Numbered from the stretch's first letter, positions 8,964 to 18,404 are shown. The stretch is 64,000 nucleotides of DNA from an uncultured Eubacteriales bacterium (GCA_934486895.1 CAKSQZ010000001.1:196869-260868), one strand, 5' to 3'. Numbers and translations are program-made. Notes: a model not told the origin generated them from the sequence alone.

Positions 8964-9527
8964 ATGGAGAACACTAAAAGGCAGGATATTCAAAGAGTTT
9001 TGATAACGGAGCAGGAGCTTCAGGCGACGGTTGAGCGGCTTGCCGGCGAGATCGACCGCCACTATGCAAACTCGAAAAAGCCGCTGATGATGGTCGGAAT
9101 ACTTAAGGGTTCGGTTGTTTTTATGACCGATCTCATGCGCCGTATCAAGCATCCGCTGATGATCGATTTTATGCAGGCTTCGTCCTACGGTTCAAGCACT
9201 GTCTCGTGCGGCAATGTTAATCTGCGGCTCGATCTGAAGTGCCAGGATCTTCAGAATTACGATCTTTTAGTCGTTGAGGATATTCTGGATTCAGGCAACA
9301 CGCTTTCCTGCATTATGAAGTATCTCAAAGCAAAGGGTGCGGACGATGTTCGCCTTTGCACACTGCTTGACAAGCCCGACCGCCGCAAGGTCGATGTAAC
9401 GGTAGATTTCCGCGGTATCGAGATCCCCGATGAGTTTGTTATCGGCTACGGTCTTGATTACAACGAGCTTTACCGTAATCTGCCGTATATCGGCGTGCTT
9501 GACCCCTCGGTTTATGAAAGCAATTGA
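8964..9527 (+). CDS. hpt: Hypoxanthine phosphoribosyltransferase
   Basis: Purine salvage enzyme of 187 aa that converts hypoxanthine or guanine plus PRPP to IMP or GMP. The PRPP-binding motif VVEDILDSGNT is intact, and the N-terminal GILKGSVVFMTDLMRRI and SSYGSS flexible-loop region match the family. The ATG at 8964 has GAAAGGA upstream. In many Firmicutes hpt lies between tilS and ftsH; here it is alone, about 4 kb from that operon and in the opposite direction. It ends in a strong intrinsic terminator. Confidence 0.95.
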   Translation: MENTKRQDIQRVLITEQELQATVERLAGEIDRHYANSKKPLMMVGILKGSVVFMTDLMRRIKHPLMIDFMQASSYGSSTVSCGNVNLRLDLKCQDLQNYDLLVVEDILDSGNTLSCIMKYLKAKGADDVRLCTLLDKPDRRKVDVTVDFRGIEIPDEFVIGYGLDYNELYRNLPYIGVLDPSVYESN

Positions 9528-9552
9528 TTTTGTGCTTCCGAAAGCATTTTTC

Positions 9553-9587
9553 AAAGCGGACTCTGTGCAGAGTCCGCTTTTTGTTTT
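9553..9587 (+). terminator. Terminator of hpt
   Basis: Perfect hairpin AAAGCGGACTCTG / CAGAGTCCGCTTT with a T-rich tail, 26 bp after the hpt stop. Confidence 0.88.
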
Positions 9588-9610
9588 GTAAGCTTTAATT
9601 TCAGCTAACA

Positions 9611-9646
9611 GTAAAACACCTCTTGCAGAACCTGCAAGAGGTGTTT
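9611..9646 (-). terminator. Terminator-like hairpin of the dockerin gene
   Basis: Perfect 15-bp arms AAACACCTCTTGCAG and complement (9614-9646) with a 3-nt loop. The T tail on the minus strand is short (TTTTAC). Confidence 0.65.
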
Positions 9647-9665
9647 AAATTCAGATCAAAACCGA

Positions 9666-12032
9666 TTATTTAGAAGGATCGCAGAGCCTGTCGAGGAGTG
9701 CGTAAACATCGATCGCGTTTACAGCGCCGTCGCCGTTGACATCAGCATTCTCGGTATTGATAGCAACCGACTTATCTGCAATATATCTCTTGATTCTGAT
9801 AAGATCGAGAACATTTACAACACCGTCGTTGTTAGCGTCGCCGGAAAGAACAGGCGGCTTAACAGTTGTTGTGGTAGTTGTAGTGGTTTCGGGAGCCTCG
9901 CCGGATACAAGATAGATCGGGCTTACAACAGCATTGATATCGCCTTTTGTCCAGCCTGACTCGTCGCTGTTGAGCGAAACCGCGTTGAACTCAAAGCTGA
10001 GAGCAGCATCATAAGTATCTGAGCCGCTGGCCATTGTTGCAGGGAATGTCTTGCCGTCGGGAAGATCAAGTGTGATCTCCTTGGTCTCACCCTTCTTAAC
10101 AACAAACTGTGTATCGTTGGTGTTGTAGTTGAACGTGCCGACACCGCCCGGGCAGGTCAGCTTGAAGCCGAACTTGAGTGAATTTGCAGCAGAACTGTTG
10201 GTAACAGTGAACTGAAGTTTCTTGCCGGTCGTATCACTGCCGAGAGCTGCGATAGCCTTCTTGTAAGCGTTCTGAGCATTCTTACTCTGATCGCCCCAAA
10301 GCTGCTGCTGGATCATCTTAGCTGTCGTTCCGTTAGGTGTTAAGACGAGAAGATTTCCGTCAGCCGATGAAACAAGGCCGTTCTTCATATTCGCGCCGTT
10401 GCCGTTAGATGTTCCGCCGGACCACTCCGTTGCCATGCCCCAGCAGTCTGAATAGTTTCTGCCTGTTGTATTGAACGAAAGGATAGCTTCTTTAGCGCCA
10501 ACCGGATCGGGATTGGTCGTTGTTGTAGTAGTCGGAGCTTTTGTAGTTGTAGTTGTGGTGGTTGTAGTTGTTGTCGTGGTGGTTGTAGTTGTGGTGGTTG
10601 TGGTGGTTGTGGTGGTTGTCGGAACAGGTGTGATAGCCGGCAGAGTCGAAACGCCGTTGTTCATACCATAGATATCCGAAACCGTGTAGTTTACATAGCA
10701 ATCGTTAGCCATTGCCGCACGGCCGAGCGAAACAAGGCTGATGTAGTCGGAGAGCTTTGTGCCGTCCGGATAGTCATCGCCGAGCGAATCCCACTCCCAA
10801 AGGTCGTGCTGCGGCCAGGGTGTTGTCTGAGCGAGCGATGAGAAATTAACATCGAGCTTATACGGTGTGCCTGCTGTGATCGCGTTTGCCGTAGTTGCCG
10901 TGTATTTATCGTTGGAAACGCCGATCTCGTTGATCTTGAAGTAAGCAACATCAATATAAGCCTCTTCCATTGTGCTGACAACCTCGTCGTCCTCATTGAG
11001 GAAGTTGCCGCTCTCGTCACGGGCGGGAACTTTGCACTGAATGGTCATTGAGAACGGTGCTATGGAATATTCCGGATAATCCCATTTAATGAACTGCTCA
11101 TCCTTGTCAACAAGAATATACATGCTCATGCCGTCATATCCGTTGAAAGCGCCCTGTTTCGGATACACCTTGATACCGGTATCCTCCCATTGCCACTCCT
11201 GCGGGTGGAATTTAGCATAGCTTTCGTTGCTTGCGATGTTCATAGCGCCGACCGGATATAACGATGCCGCATCGTGCTTAAACTGAACGCCTGCGTCACG
11301 GATCAGCGGGCCCGAACCGAGCATTGCATAAGCGTCTGTTTCCGACCAGTCGTAAACACAGCCTGCTGCTGCAGTCGAGGAAGCAACGCCGTTTTCAACA
11401 GTGTAGAGCTTGAGTGATGTGAAATCAGCGACAATATCCTTCGGACCGCATTCTTTCTTAGCGGTATCGACCATGCCGGAGATATTATTCTCAAAGCAGA
11501 TAACAAGTGTATCGGCAGAGACCATTCTCTCGGGAATGTCGAAAATAACCGTTCTTGTGTCGCCCTCTTTCATATAAGCAGAGGTCTTTGTGACAAGCTG
11601 GTTGCCGGACGCGTCCTTACCGTAGAGCATGAGCTGAACCTCAACCGATTTAACGGGGTTATCGCTGAACTCAAAGATACAGGTACATGTCGAAAGTGTC
11701 ACATTTGTTGCAATGCGGTTCTTAGCACGGTCAGACTGAACGGTTGCGATAACCGATTCGGAATTACCGATAGAAAACGCCTGCTTTATGTATTCGCCTT
11801 TTGAATAATCCTGAGGTTCGCCGTTGCTTGTGAGAGTAAGTGTGCCGTCATCCGTAAAGGAAAGACCGCCGATTGCGCTTCCCTCTCCGGCACTTTCCGC
11901 AGAAAAGCTGAAGAGAGTCTCGCTGCCGTAGCTGTCAGCCGAAGAAGAAAGCACTCCCATTACTGAGAACATGCTCATCAGCAAGCAGGCAGAGAGAATA
12001 AAAGCAAGAAGTTTTGAGGTTCTTCTTTTCAT
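9666..12032 (-). CDS. Secreted dockerin protein with Thr-rich linker
   Basis: Secreted protein of 788 aa. Residues 1-33 are a Sec signal peptide (KRR, hydrophobic core, SSSADS). A beta-rich region of unknown family follows to about 470, then a linker with about 26 consecutive Thr, then a second beta-sandwich-like module (about 510-700) whose opening (ILSFNTTGRNYSDCWG) resembles the first module's start. The last 57 residues are a type I dockerin with two Ca-binding repeats, GDANNDGVVNVLDLIRIKRYI and ADVNGDGAVNAIDVYALLDRL. The dockerin implies docking to a cohesin scaffold of a cellulosome or amylosome. No catalytic glycosidase motif is recognised, so it may be a binding or structural component. 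The ATG follows GGAGGAA. Confidence 0.88.
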   Translation of the reverse strand: MKRRTSKLLAFILSACLLMSMFSVMGVLSSSADSYGSETLFSFSAESAGEGSAIGGLSFTDDGTLTLTSNGEPQDYSKGEYIKQAFSIGNSESVIATVQSDRAKNRIATNVTLSTCTCIFEFSDNPVKSVEVQLMLYGKDASGNQLVTKTSAYMKEGDTRTVIFDIPERMVSADTLVICFENNISGMVDTAKKECGPKDIVADFTSLKLYTVENGVASSTAAAGCVYDWSETDAYAMLGSGPLIRDAGVQFKHDAASLYPVGAMNIASNESYAKFHPQEWQWEDTGIKVYPKQGAFNGYDGMSMYILVDKDEQFIKWDYPEYSIAPFSMTIQCKVPARDESGNFLNEDDEVVSTMEEAYIDVAYFKINEIGVSNDKYTATTANAITAGTPYKLDVNFSSLAQTTPWPQHDLWEWDSLGDDYPDGTKLSDYISLVSLGRAAMANDCYVNYTVSDIYGMNNGVSTLPAITPVPTTTTTTTTTTTTTTTTTTTTTTTTTTKAPTTTTTTNPDPVGAKEAILSFNTTGRNYSDCWGMATEWSGGTSNGNGANMKNGLVSSADGNLLVLTPNGTTAKMIQQQLWGDQSKNAQNAYKKAIAALGSDTTGKKLQFTVTNSSAANSLKFGFKLTCPGGVGTFNYNTNDTQFVVKKGETKEITLDLPDGKTFPATMASGSDTYDAALSFEFNAVSLNSDESGWTKGDINAVVSPIYLVSGEAPETTTTTTTTVKPPVLSGDANNDGVVNVLDLIRIKRYIADKSVAINTENADVNGDGAVNAIDVYALLDRLCDPSK

Positions 12033-12068
12033 TTAAATTCCTCCAAAAAATAATATTTTTGCACATAT

Positions 12069-12097
12069 ATCTTATCATAAAAAAATGCGGAATTCAA
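12069..12097 (-). promoter_or_regulatory. Sigma-A promoter of the dockerin gene
   Basis: Minus strand TTGAAT (12092-12097), 17-bp spacer, TAAGAT (12069-12074). The leader is short, about 30 nt. Confidence 0.7.
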
Positions 12098-12496
12098 GGT
12101 CATTCGCACAACAAAAATTTATTTGTAAATACTGCTCAATCGGGTATTAGAATTTTATGCATTTTAACTACGGCGATGTTTTTTATGTATATATGTGCGG
12201 CTTTTTGGGAAATATATTCTCGGTCGGATCTTTTGTGCGTTTGCTTTTCCGACTGAGCGCCGTTTTTTATGACGGCGTTCTTTTTTTAGCTTTTTTGAAA
12301 GCAGAGCTGTTCTCGCTCTCGGCAATGCTTATTATCGACTGTGTCAACCCTTCGATTATATTCTCAATGCATTGTAATAAAGCAAGATTTCTACTTTTTC
12401 TATCGCTTCTTCAAGATCTTTAGAAGAATTAAGCATAGCAAGGATCTTCCCTGTTTACACGCTTGACCGGCGGCATATCTGCGATATTATCCCCGA
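12098..12496. other. Gene-free stretch with an unassigned plus-strand terminator
   Basis: This 399-bp gap holds no convincing gene. A hairpin CGCCGT/ACGGCG (12258-12277) followed by eight T (12280-12287) is a plus-strand terminator with no plus-strand gene before it. On the minus strand a short frame beginning MLNSSKDLEEAIEKVEIL (from about 12437) breaks off after 26 codons and could be a gene remnant. A fragment at 12455-12485 (CGCTTGACCGGCGGCAT) resembles the dispersed intergenic repeat. Confidence 0.4.
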
Positions 12497-13183
12497 TCAG
12501 TCGTCGTAGTCGCTGTAATAACTGTCCAGCCTGCTTTTTTTCGTTTTGCTGTTCTTCTTTTTGTTTTTCTGATAGGAATTATAATAATCCTCCGCTTCTT
12601 CATATTCATAGAAATCGTCGTAGTTGTCATAATAAAAATCCTCGGGGTCGCTGTACATATCCGTGTTGTACTTATCTGTCTTGCTGTTTTTTCCGCTGCC
12701 TCGATAGCTGTATGCCGATTTTTTCTTTGTTGTCGAGGTCGGCGGTTCGGTTTCCTTCTCCGTTGTGGTGACAGTCGTCGTGGCGGTCGTGGTCGTTGTT
12801 GTGTACTTTCCGACTTCAAACGAGCCGCCTGCAGATTTAACAAACTCCTCGATTTGCGCTTTCGTTTCGGGGTTCACGTCCAGTGATGCTATATCGATAT
12901 AGCTGCAGCGTTGCACAGCGGCGCTGTACATTTCTTTTTTGAAATATATCCTTGCTCTGCAATAATCATAAAGCATCTCCGCCGACTTATAATCTTTCGG
13001 CAGTTCGTCAATTATTTCCGTGGCAGAACCGAAGTCCTCTTCCAGCAGATAATTTTGCAATTTCTCATATTTTTCTGCCTCTCGGATGTTCTCAGACACG
13101 ATCGGCACAGCTATCATTGCTATCACAACTATCATAATCAAAACAACACCGATCAGACTTCCGATCCTCTTTTTATCGCTCAT
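12497..13183 (-). CDS. Membrane-anchored hypothetical protein with Thr-rich linker
   Basis: Protein of 228 aa with no recognised family. Residues 8-30 form one strong transmembrane segment (signal anchor). Residues 35-110 are helical with TPR-like spacing (EKLQNYLLEEDFGSATEIIDEL, YKSAEMLYDYCRARIYFKKEMYSAAVQRC). A Thr-rich stretch follows (KYTTTTTTATTTVTTTE) and the tail is rich in Tyr, Asp and Lys (YYDNYDDFYEYEEAEDYY), probably disordered. The topology suggests an extracytoplasmic TPR domain. The start is the first ATG, at 13183. It is downstream of ftsH on the same strand but separated by the ftsH terminator. Confidence 0.75.
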   Translation of the reverse strand: MSDKKRIGSLIGVVLIMIVVIAMIAVPIVSENIREAEKYEKLQNYLLEEDFGSATEIIDELPKDYKSAEMLYDYCRARIYFKKEMYSAAVQRCSYIDIASLDVNPETKAQIEEFVKSAGGSFEVGKYTTTTTTATTTVTTTEKETEPPTSTTKKKSAYSYRGSGKNSKTDKYNTDMYSDPEDFYYDNYDDFYEYEEAEDYYNSYQKNKKKNSKTKKSRLDSYYSDYDD

Positions 13184-13242
13184 ACAAACTCCCCCATCGT
13201 TTTTTCTTATTCTATTCCCTCAACTGTCCTATAAGCAGTACA

Positions 13243-13270
13243 AAAGGGACTGTGATTTCACAGTCCCTTT
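13243..13270 (-). terminator. Terminator of the GH5-rpe-rplI-dnaB-tilS-ftsH operon
   Basis: Perfect 12-bp arms AAAGGGACTGTG and complement with a 4-nt loop, 4 bp after the ftsH stop. The minus-strand tail is TTTTGT. Confidence 0.85.
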
Positions 13271-13273
13271 ATT

Positions 13274-15202
13274 TTATGCTTTGATAAGACTTTCCTTCAT
13301 ATAGCTGCGGAACTCCTCACCGTCGATCTTCTCGGAGGCGAACAGCACCTGCGCGATATGACCGAGCTGAGCCATATGCTCTCTGAGCAATTCTTTCGCC
13401 TTATCGTACTCGGTGACGATGATCTTCTTGACCTCTTCATCGATGATCGCGGCGATCTCCTCACTGTAATTCTGGTGAGATCCGAGGTCGCGGCCGAGGA
13501 AAACTTCCTCATTATTATTACCGAGCGCAAGCGGTCCGATGCGGTCGGAAAAACCGTACTTTGTTACCATCGCTCTGGCGATCTCGCTTGCACGCTGAAT
13601 ATCGTTGGATGCGCCTGTGCAGACATCGTCCTGCGTGAGCTCTTCGGCGGCTCTGCCTCCGAGCAGCGAGCAGATCTGCTCACGCAGTTTTGTGCGCGAA
13701 ACATGGCGATCATCGTTATCCGGAATATACATCGTGTATCCTGCAGCAAGGCCGCGCGGCACGATCGAGATCTGATGAACGGGATCCTGGGTCGGCAGGA
13801 AATAAGAAACAATAGCATGCCCCGCCTCGTGATACGATGTGATCCACTTATCCCTGTCGGTCACGACATGGGACTTCTTCTCGGTACCCATCATTACCTT
13901 GATAGTCGCTTCATCGACATTCTCCATTGTGATCGCCTTTTTGCCCTGTCGCGCCGCAAGAAGCGCCGCTTCGTTCAAAAGGTTTTCAAGATCGGCACCT
14001 GTGAATCCGGAAGTGCCTTTTGCGATCTTACCGAGATCAACATCGGGGCCGAGCGGCTTACCGCGCGAATGGACTTTGAGAATTTCCTCTCTGCCCTTAA
14101 CATCGGGGTAGTTTACAGTGACCTGACGGTCGAATCGACCGGGACGCAGCAGCGCTTTATCGAGAATATCGGGGCGGTTTGTCGCCGCGATAATGATAAC
14201 ACCTTCGTTTGCTCCGAAACCGTCCATCTCTACAAGCAGCTGGTTGAGCGTCTGCTCACGCTCATCGTGACCGCCGCCGAGACCTGCGCCGCGCTGTCTG
14301 CCGACAGCGTCTATCTCATCGATGAAGATGATAGCAGGCGAGTTTTTCTTTGCAGTTTCGAAAAGGTCGCGCACTCTCGATGCGCCGACACCGACAAACA
14401 TTTCAACAAAGTCCGATCCGGAGATCGAGAAAAACGGGACTCCCGCTTCACCCGCAACCGCTCTTGCAAGAAGTGTCTTACCTGTGCCGGGAGGGCCGAC
14501 GAGCAGCACGCCTTTCGGAATACGCGCGCCGAGCTCATTAAACTTCTTCGGATCTTTCAGAAATTCGACGATCTCGCGCAGTTCTTCCTTTTCCTCGTCC
14601 GCTCCCGCGACATCGGAGAAAGTGGTCTTGCGCTTTTCGTCTTTGGTATTTTTAAATTTCGCTTTGCCGAACGAGGTCGTTTTATCCCCTGTCATACCGC
14701 CCATTCTGCGGCTGATGAGAACAAAGAACACGACCGCAATGACGATCATCATTATAGTCGGCAGGAACGACAGGATCATCGAGCCTTCGCCGCCGGGTTC
14801 CATATCATAGCTGATAGCGACAGTCTCCTGCGAGATCTCCCCCGCTTTCACCTTTTCCTCGAGCTCGTCTCTGATGTTCTGAAAATCCTTCAAAAACAGC
14901 GACGAATCGGGAACACTGTATGACTGGCGCTTTGAGACATCGATCTTCTCTTTGGAAATAAGCGCGCTCTGCTCTTTTTTGAACTTGTCATTATAGGTAT
15001 ATGTGATGCTGCCGCTCGAAAGATTGAGGTCAAAATCGGAAATATAGCAATTTCTGAACTTATCGAGAAATTCGGAATACTTCTGCTTTTCGCCGGGCAG
15101 TGAACTGCCCCACATCGAGAATATGATTATCATCAGTACAAGCGGAATGGAAACATATAAAATTATGTTTCTCAAACGATTTTTATCGTTAATGAGGATC
15201 AT
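13274..15202 (-). CDS. ftsH: ATP-dependent zinc metalloprotease FtsH
   Basis: Membrane AAA+ protease of 642 aa that degrades misfolded membrane and regulatory proteins. Two transmembrane segments (about 12-31 and 140-163) flank the extracytoplasmic domain. Then follow the AAA module with Walker A GPPGTGKT, Walker B IIFIDEIDAVG and the second region of homology, and the zinc protease motif HEAGH. It overlaps the end of tilS by 14 bp. The ATG at 15202 is odd: the SD AAAGGAG abuts it with no spacer, so initiation may occur slightly downstream (ATT is codon 4). The family identification is secure; the exact start is not. Confidence 0.97.
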   Translation of the reverse strand: MILINDKNRLRNIILYVSIPLVLMIIIFSMWGSSLPGEKQKYSEFLDKFRNCYISDFDLNLSSGSITYTYNDKFKKEQSALISKEKIDVSKRQSYSVPDSSLFLKDFQNIRDELEEKVKAGEISQETVAISYDMEPGGEGSMILSFLPTIMMIVIAVVFFVLISRRMGGMTGDKTTSFGKAKFKNTKDEKRKTTFSDVAGADEEKEELREIVEFLKDPKKFNELGARIPKGVLLVGPPGTGKTLLARAVAGEAGVPFFSISGSDFVEMFVGVGASRVRDLFETAKKNSPAIIFIDEIDAVGRQRGAGLGGGHDEREQTLNQLLVEMDGFGANEGVIIIAATNRPDILDKALLRPGRFDRQVTVNYPDVKGREEILKVHSRGKPLGPDVDLGKIAKGTSGFTGADLENLLNEAALLAARQGKKAITMENVDEATIKVMMGTEKKSHVVTDRDKWITSYHEAGHAIVSYFLPTQDPVHQISIVPRGLAAGYTMYIPDNDDRHVSRTKLREQICSLLGGRAAEELTQDDVCTGASNDIQRASEIARAMVTKYGFSDRIGPLALGNNNEEVFLGRDLGSHQNYSEEIAAIIDEEVKKIIVTEYDKAKELLREHMAQLGHIAQVLFASEKIDGEEFRSYMKESLIKA

Positions 15203-16514
15203 CTCCTTTGTTTATTACAGTTATAAGTACGGCGTTTTTCGTTTCGCTGCCGACCGCATACTTTTCGGCAACTCCGAGCGACTGAGCATAGATCAGCTCG
15301 TCTCCTGCCGACAGCACACAAAGCCGTCCGCGCAAATGCTCCGGCACGCCGGACTCATTATAAAGCCGCCTTACTTCTTTTGTGCAGCCTCTGCCGAAAA
15401 GCCGGATCTTATCGCCGGGCAAGCGCTGCCTTAATTTAATATGCTCACTTATTTTATCATAATCAAAGCAAGAATTAAATAACAAATTGTTAATTTTATC
15501 GCAACTCATTATGTCTGAAGGCGAAATTTTGCGAAATTCATAGATAAAATACGGTGTTTCGACTCTGCCGAGCCGAAAATCGAGACAAAACGGCTCTGTT
15601 TTTTCATTAAAATAAAATTCAGCACCGTTTTTTGTCGCTTTAAGAAAAAAAGTGCCGGATAGCTGAGTCCTGCCGCCGCGCCTGATAGTTTCGACAGCCT
15701 TTTCAATGTGTAGGCTGTCAAGCCCGACGCCGTATTCATTGCTCTTTTTCCTCACAAATTCGTATAAAACGGCATCGTCCGCCGCCCTGAGAGAGGAAAT
15801 ATCGCCGCTATCGAGCCTGCAAACCTCATTTTCAATGTGTCCGCACAGCCTTTCGGCGGTTTTGATAAGCCTGTCCGCACTGCTTAAAAAAGCGGGATTT
15901 ATCGCAAGCAGCTCCGGAACAACGCGATGGCGCACTCGGTTTCTTGAACAAAGCGTTTCATCGAGATTGGTCGAATCGGTGCAATAATCCTGCCCGTGTT
16001 TTGATAAATACCGCTCGATTTCATCACGCCCGCACTCGATCAGCGGACGGATATATTTGCCCCTGACCGGCGGAATAGACCGCAGACCGCCGATGCCGCA
16101 GCCACGGGTTATATTAAGCAGCAATGTTTCGGCGCGGTCGTTCAATGTGTGGGCTGTCGCAACTTTTCCGCAGAGAGTATCAAAAAACTCGTATCTCGCA
16201 TTTCTTGCGGCTTCTTCAATGCCTGTTTTCAGGCTTTGCGACAACGCCTTCACATCGACTCTTTTCACAGTCAGCGGCACTGAGAGCCGCTCGCAAAGCG
16301 CACGCACAAACCGCTCATCGCGTTCTGACTCCTCACCTCTGAGGCAGTGATTGATATGCACCGCTTTAAGCGAAAACGAGAGCTTATCTTTAAGCTCGCA
16401 TAGTATCAAAAGCAGCGCGGTAGAGTCAGCTCCGCCCGACACAGCGGCATAAACGCAGTCGCCCGAACTTATCATACCGCAGCGGCTGAGCGTTTTTTCG
16501 ACCTTACTGTTCAT
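15189..16514 (-). CDS. tilS: tRNA(Ile)-lysidine synthase
   Basis: Modifies C34 of the AUA-decoding tRNA-Ile to lysidine, an essential function. 441 aa. The N-terminal ATP pyrophosphatase P-loop reads VSGGADSTALLL, and HINHCLRGEESERDERFV and TAHTLNDRAETLLLNITRG match the family. The C-terminal substrate-recognition domain (QRLPGDKIRLFGRGCTKEVRRLYNE) is complete. It starts inside the end of dnaB (11-bp overlap) and ends inside ftsH. The tilS-ftsH order is common in Firmicutes; hpt, which often lies between them, is absent here. Confidence 0.95.
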   Translation of the reverse strand: MNSKVEKTLSRCGMISSGDCVYAAVSGGADSTALLLILCELKDKLSFSLKAVHINHCLRGEESERDERFVRALCERLSVPLTVKRVDVKALSQSLKTGIEEAARNARYEFFDTLCGKVATAHTLNDRAETLLLNITRGCGIGGLRSIPPVRGKYIRPLIECGRDEIERYLSKHGQDYCTDSTNLDETLCSRNRVRHRVVPELLAINPAFLSSADRLIKTAERLCGHIENEVCRLDSGDISSLRAADDAVLYEFVRKKSNEYGVGLDSLHIEKAVETIRRGGRTQLSGTFFLKATKNGAEFYFNEKTEPFCLDFRLGRVETPYFIYEFRKISPSDIMSCDKINNLLFNSCFDYDKISEHIKLRQRLPGDKIRLFGRGCTKEVRRLYNESGVPEHLRGRLCVLSAGDELIYAQSLGVAEKYAVGSETKNAVLITVINKGDDPH

Positions 16515-17907
16515 CGAGGTTCGAGACTGCGGTGAAGCGGGTGAACTCGCCGTCCCACCGCAGGGTGATGTCCGCCTGTCTGCCGTGGCGGTTCTTAGCT
16601 ATTTTAACATGGGCTTCATTATTATTGACTTCTTCGGGATTTTCCTTTTCATCGCTGTAATACGCATCGCGATAGAGGAACATAACAATATCGGCGTCCT
16701 GCTCGATAGAGCCGGAATCTCTCAGGTCGCTTAAAGCCGGAACATGGGATTTGCCCTTTACCTCGGTGCCTCGGTTGAGCTGGGCGCAGCAGATTATCGG
16801 CACTTTGAGCTCCTTGCCCATGACCTTGAGATTTCGGGTTATCTCGGAGATCTCCTGAACACGGTTGCCGCGATAATCCTTCGCACTGTTCATGATACCG
16901 AGATAGTCCACAATAACAACATCGACCTTATCCATTCTCATAAGACGGGCTTTCATCTTCTGAGCGGTGATATTGGTTGTTTCATCGATATAGATAGGCA
17001 GTTTTCCGAGCTGTTCGCTCGCAGGGATGATCCTTTCCCATTCCTCGGGCGAGATATCGCCTGTTCGCATTTTTTCACTCGGTACGCTTGCGACATTGCT
17101 CAGCAGTCTGCTTGCGACCTGCTCTCTTGTCATCTCGAGCGAGAAAAAGCAGACGACCTTGCCTGCCGCCGCCATATTCTGAGCAAAGTTGAGCGCCATA
17201 CTCGTCTTACCCATACCCGGTCTTGCGCCGAGAATGATAAGATCGCCTTTATGAAAGCCTGTTGTAACACTGTCGATCGGGGAAATGCCGCATTTAATGC
17301 CCTCATAATCGCTCTTATATTCAACACTCTGGATCTTATCGAGCGTGTCGAGCAATTCGTAGTTGATGACATCCTTGAGAAGTCTGAGTCCGCCCTCGAC
17401 CTGATCGCGGCGGATCTCATAGATCTGTTGCTCGGCATAATCCATAAGTTTTTCGGCACTGTATTCATCGTCGCTGTCGCCGTCTTTTTTAGACGCTGTC
17501 TGAAAAGCGCGGTTTATGATCTCGCGGGACGCGAGTATCAGCGAACGGACATAGTATTTCTCGATAACTATGTCCGAATAGCTTTCAATATTTGAGGCGC
17601 TCGGCACGATCTGCGCCAGCTCGATGAGATAGCTTTTGCCGCCTGCATCATCATAAACGCCCTTGCTTTTGAGCTTTTCGAGCACAACGACAGTGTCCAC
17701 CGAACCGGACTCCGCCATTTCGAGATCCATCATTATGGAGAAGATCTCCTTGTGCTGCGGAAGATAAAAATGATCAGGTCTGAGCTTTGTTGCTACCAGA
17801 CTTATGCTTGCGGGGTCGATCAGAATAGCGCCGAGAACCGACTGCTCCGCTTCAAGCGAAAACGGGAGCAGCTGCCAGTCTGTTCCGATGATTCCGTTGT
17901 CCGACAT
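16504..17907 (-). CDS. dnaB: Replicative DNA helicase
   Basis: Hexameric 5'-3' helicase of 467 aa at the replication fork. The N-terminal helical domain (LPFSLEAEQSVLGAILIDPASI) is followed by the RecA-like DnaB C-terminal domain with Walker A GARPGMGKT, the Walker B-type strand VDVVIVDYLGIM and ISEITRNLKVMGKELKVPIICCAQLNR. No intein is present. It lies 26 bp after rplI, the usual rplI-dnaB neighbourhood, and overlaps tilS, so one transcript is likely. Confidence 0.97.
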   Translation of the reverse strand: MSDNGIIGTDWQLLPFSLEAEQSVLGAILIDPASISLVATKLRPDHFYLPQHKEIFSIMMDLEMAESGSVDTVVVLEKLKSKGVYDDAGGKSYLIELAQIVPSASNIESYSDIVIEKYYVRSLILASREIINRAFQTASKKDGDSDDEYSAEKLMDYAEQQIYEIRRDQVEGGLRLLKDVINYELLDTLDKIQSVEYKSDYEGIKCGISPIDSVTTGFHKGDLIILGARPGMGKTSMALNFAQNMAAAGKVVCFFSLEMTREQVASRLLSNVASVPSEKMRTGDISPEEWERIIPASEQLGKLPIYIDETTNITAQKMKARLMRMDKVDVVIVDYLGIMNSAKDYRGNRVQEISEITRNLKVMGKELKVPIICCAQLNRGTEVKGKSHVPALSDLRDSGSIEQDADIVMFLYRDAYYSDEKENPEEVNNNEAHVKIAKNRHGRQADITLRWDGEFTRFTAVSNLDEQ

Positions 17908-17933
17908 TTTAAAAACCTCTTTCTGAAATCAGC

Positions 17934-18377
17934 TTACGCTTCTGAGACCGTAACGGTCATCTTTGCGCTGATACCCTGGTGCAGCTTGACTTCGATCTCA
18001 TAGCTGCCTAGCTCTTTGATATCCGGTGCGCTTATCTTGCGCTTGTCGATATCCATTTTAAACTGCTCTTTTATCAGTGCCGCTATCTCCTTAGATGTCA
18101 CAGCGCCGAAAAGTCTGCCGTTTGCGCCGCACTTTGCGGTGAGCTTCAGCATTTTGCCGCTGAGCGCCGCAGCGTTTTCCCTGGCGGTCTGCACTTCGAC
18201 AGCCTTGTGATGAGCGATCGCTTCATTTTTATTGTTATAATCGTTCAGTGCCTGCGGGGTAGCTTCAACGGCAAGCCCCTTCGGCAAAAGAAAATTTCTT
18301 GCATATCCGTCCGACACATTTTTAAGCTCGCCCTTTTTGCCCGAACCTTTAACATCGGCTTTAAAAATAACTTTCAT
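17934..18377 (-). CDS. rplI: 50S ribosomal protein L9
   Basis: Structural protein of the large subunit, 147 aa, normal length. The N-terminal domain (MKVIFKADVKGSGKKGELKNVSDGYARNFLLPKGLA) is the highly conserved rRNA-binding signature, followed by the long central helix and the C-terminal domain ending in GISAKMTVTVSEA. It lies 27 bp after rpe and 26 bp before dnaB. The common partners gdpP, rpsR, ssb and rpsF are absent here. Confidence 0.97.
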   Translation of the reverse strand: MKVIFKADVKGSGKKGELKNVSDGYARNFLLPKGLAVEATPQALNDYNNKNEAIAHHKAVEVQTARENAAALSGKMLKLTAKCGANGRLFGAVTSKEIAALIKEQFKMDIDKRKISAPDIKELGSYEIEVKLHQGISAKMTVTVSEA

Positions 18378-18404
18378 ATCATTATATCCTTTATATCCTT
18401 TCTT

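Noticed and set aside
10471..10671. Frame encoding a long poly-Val protein
   Set aside because: Antisense of the Thr-codon tract in the dockerin gene.
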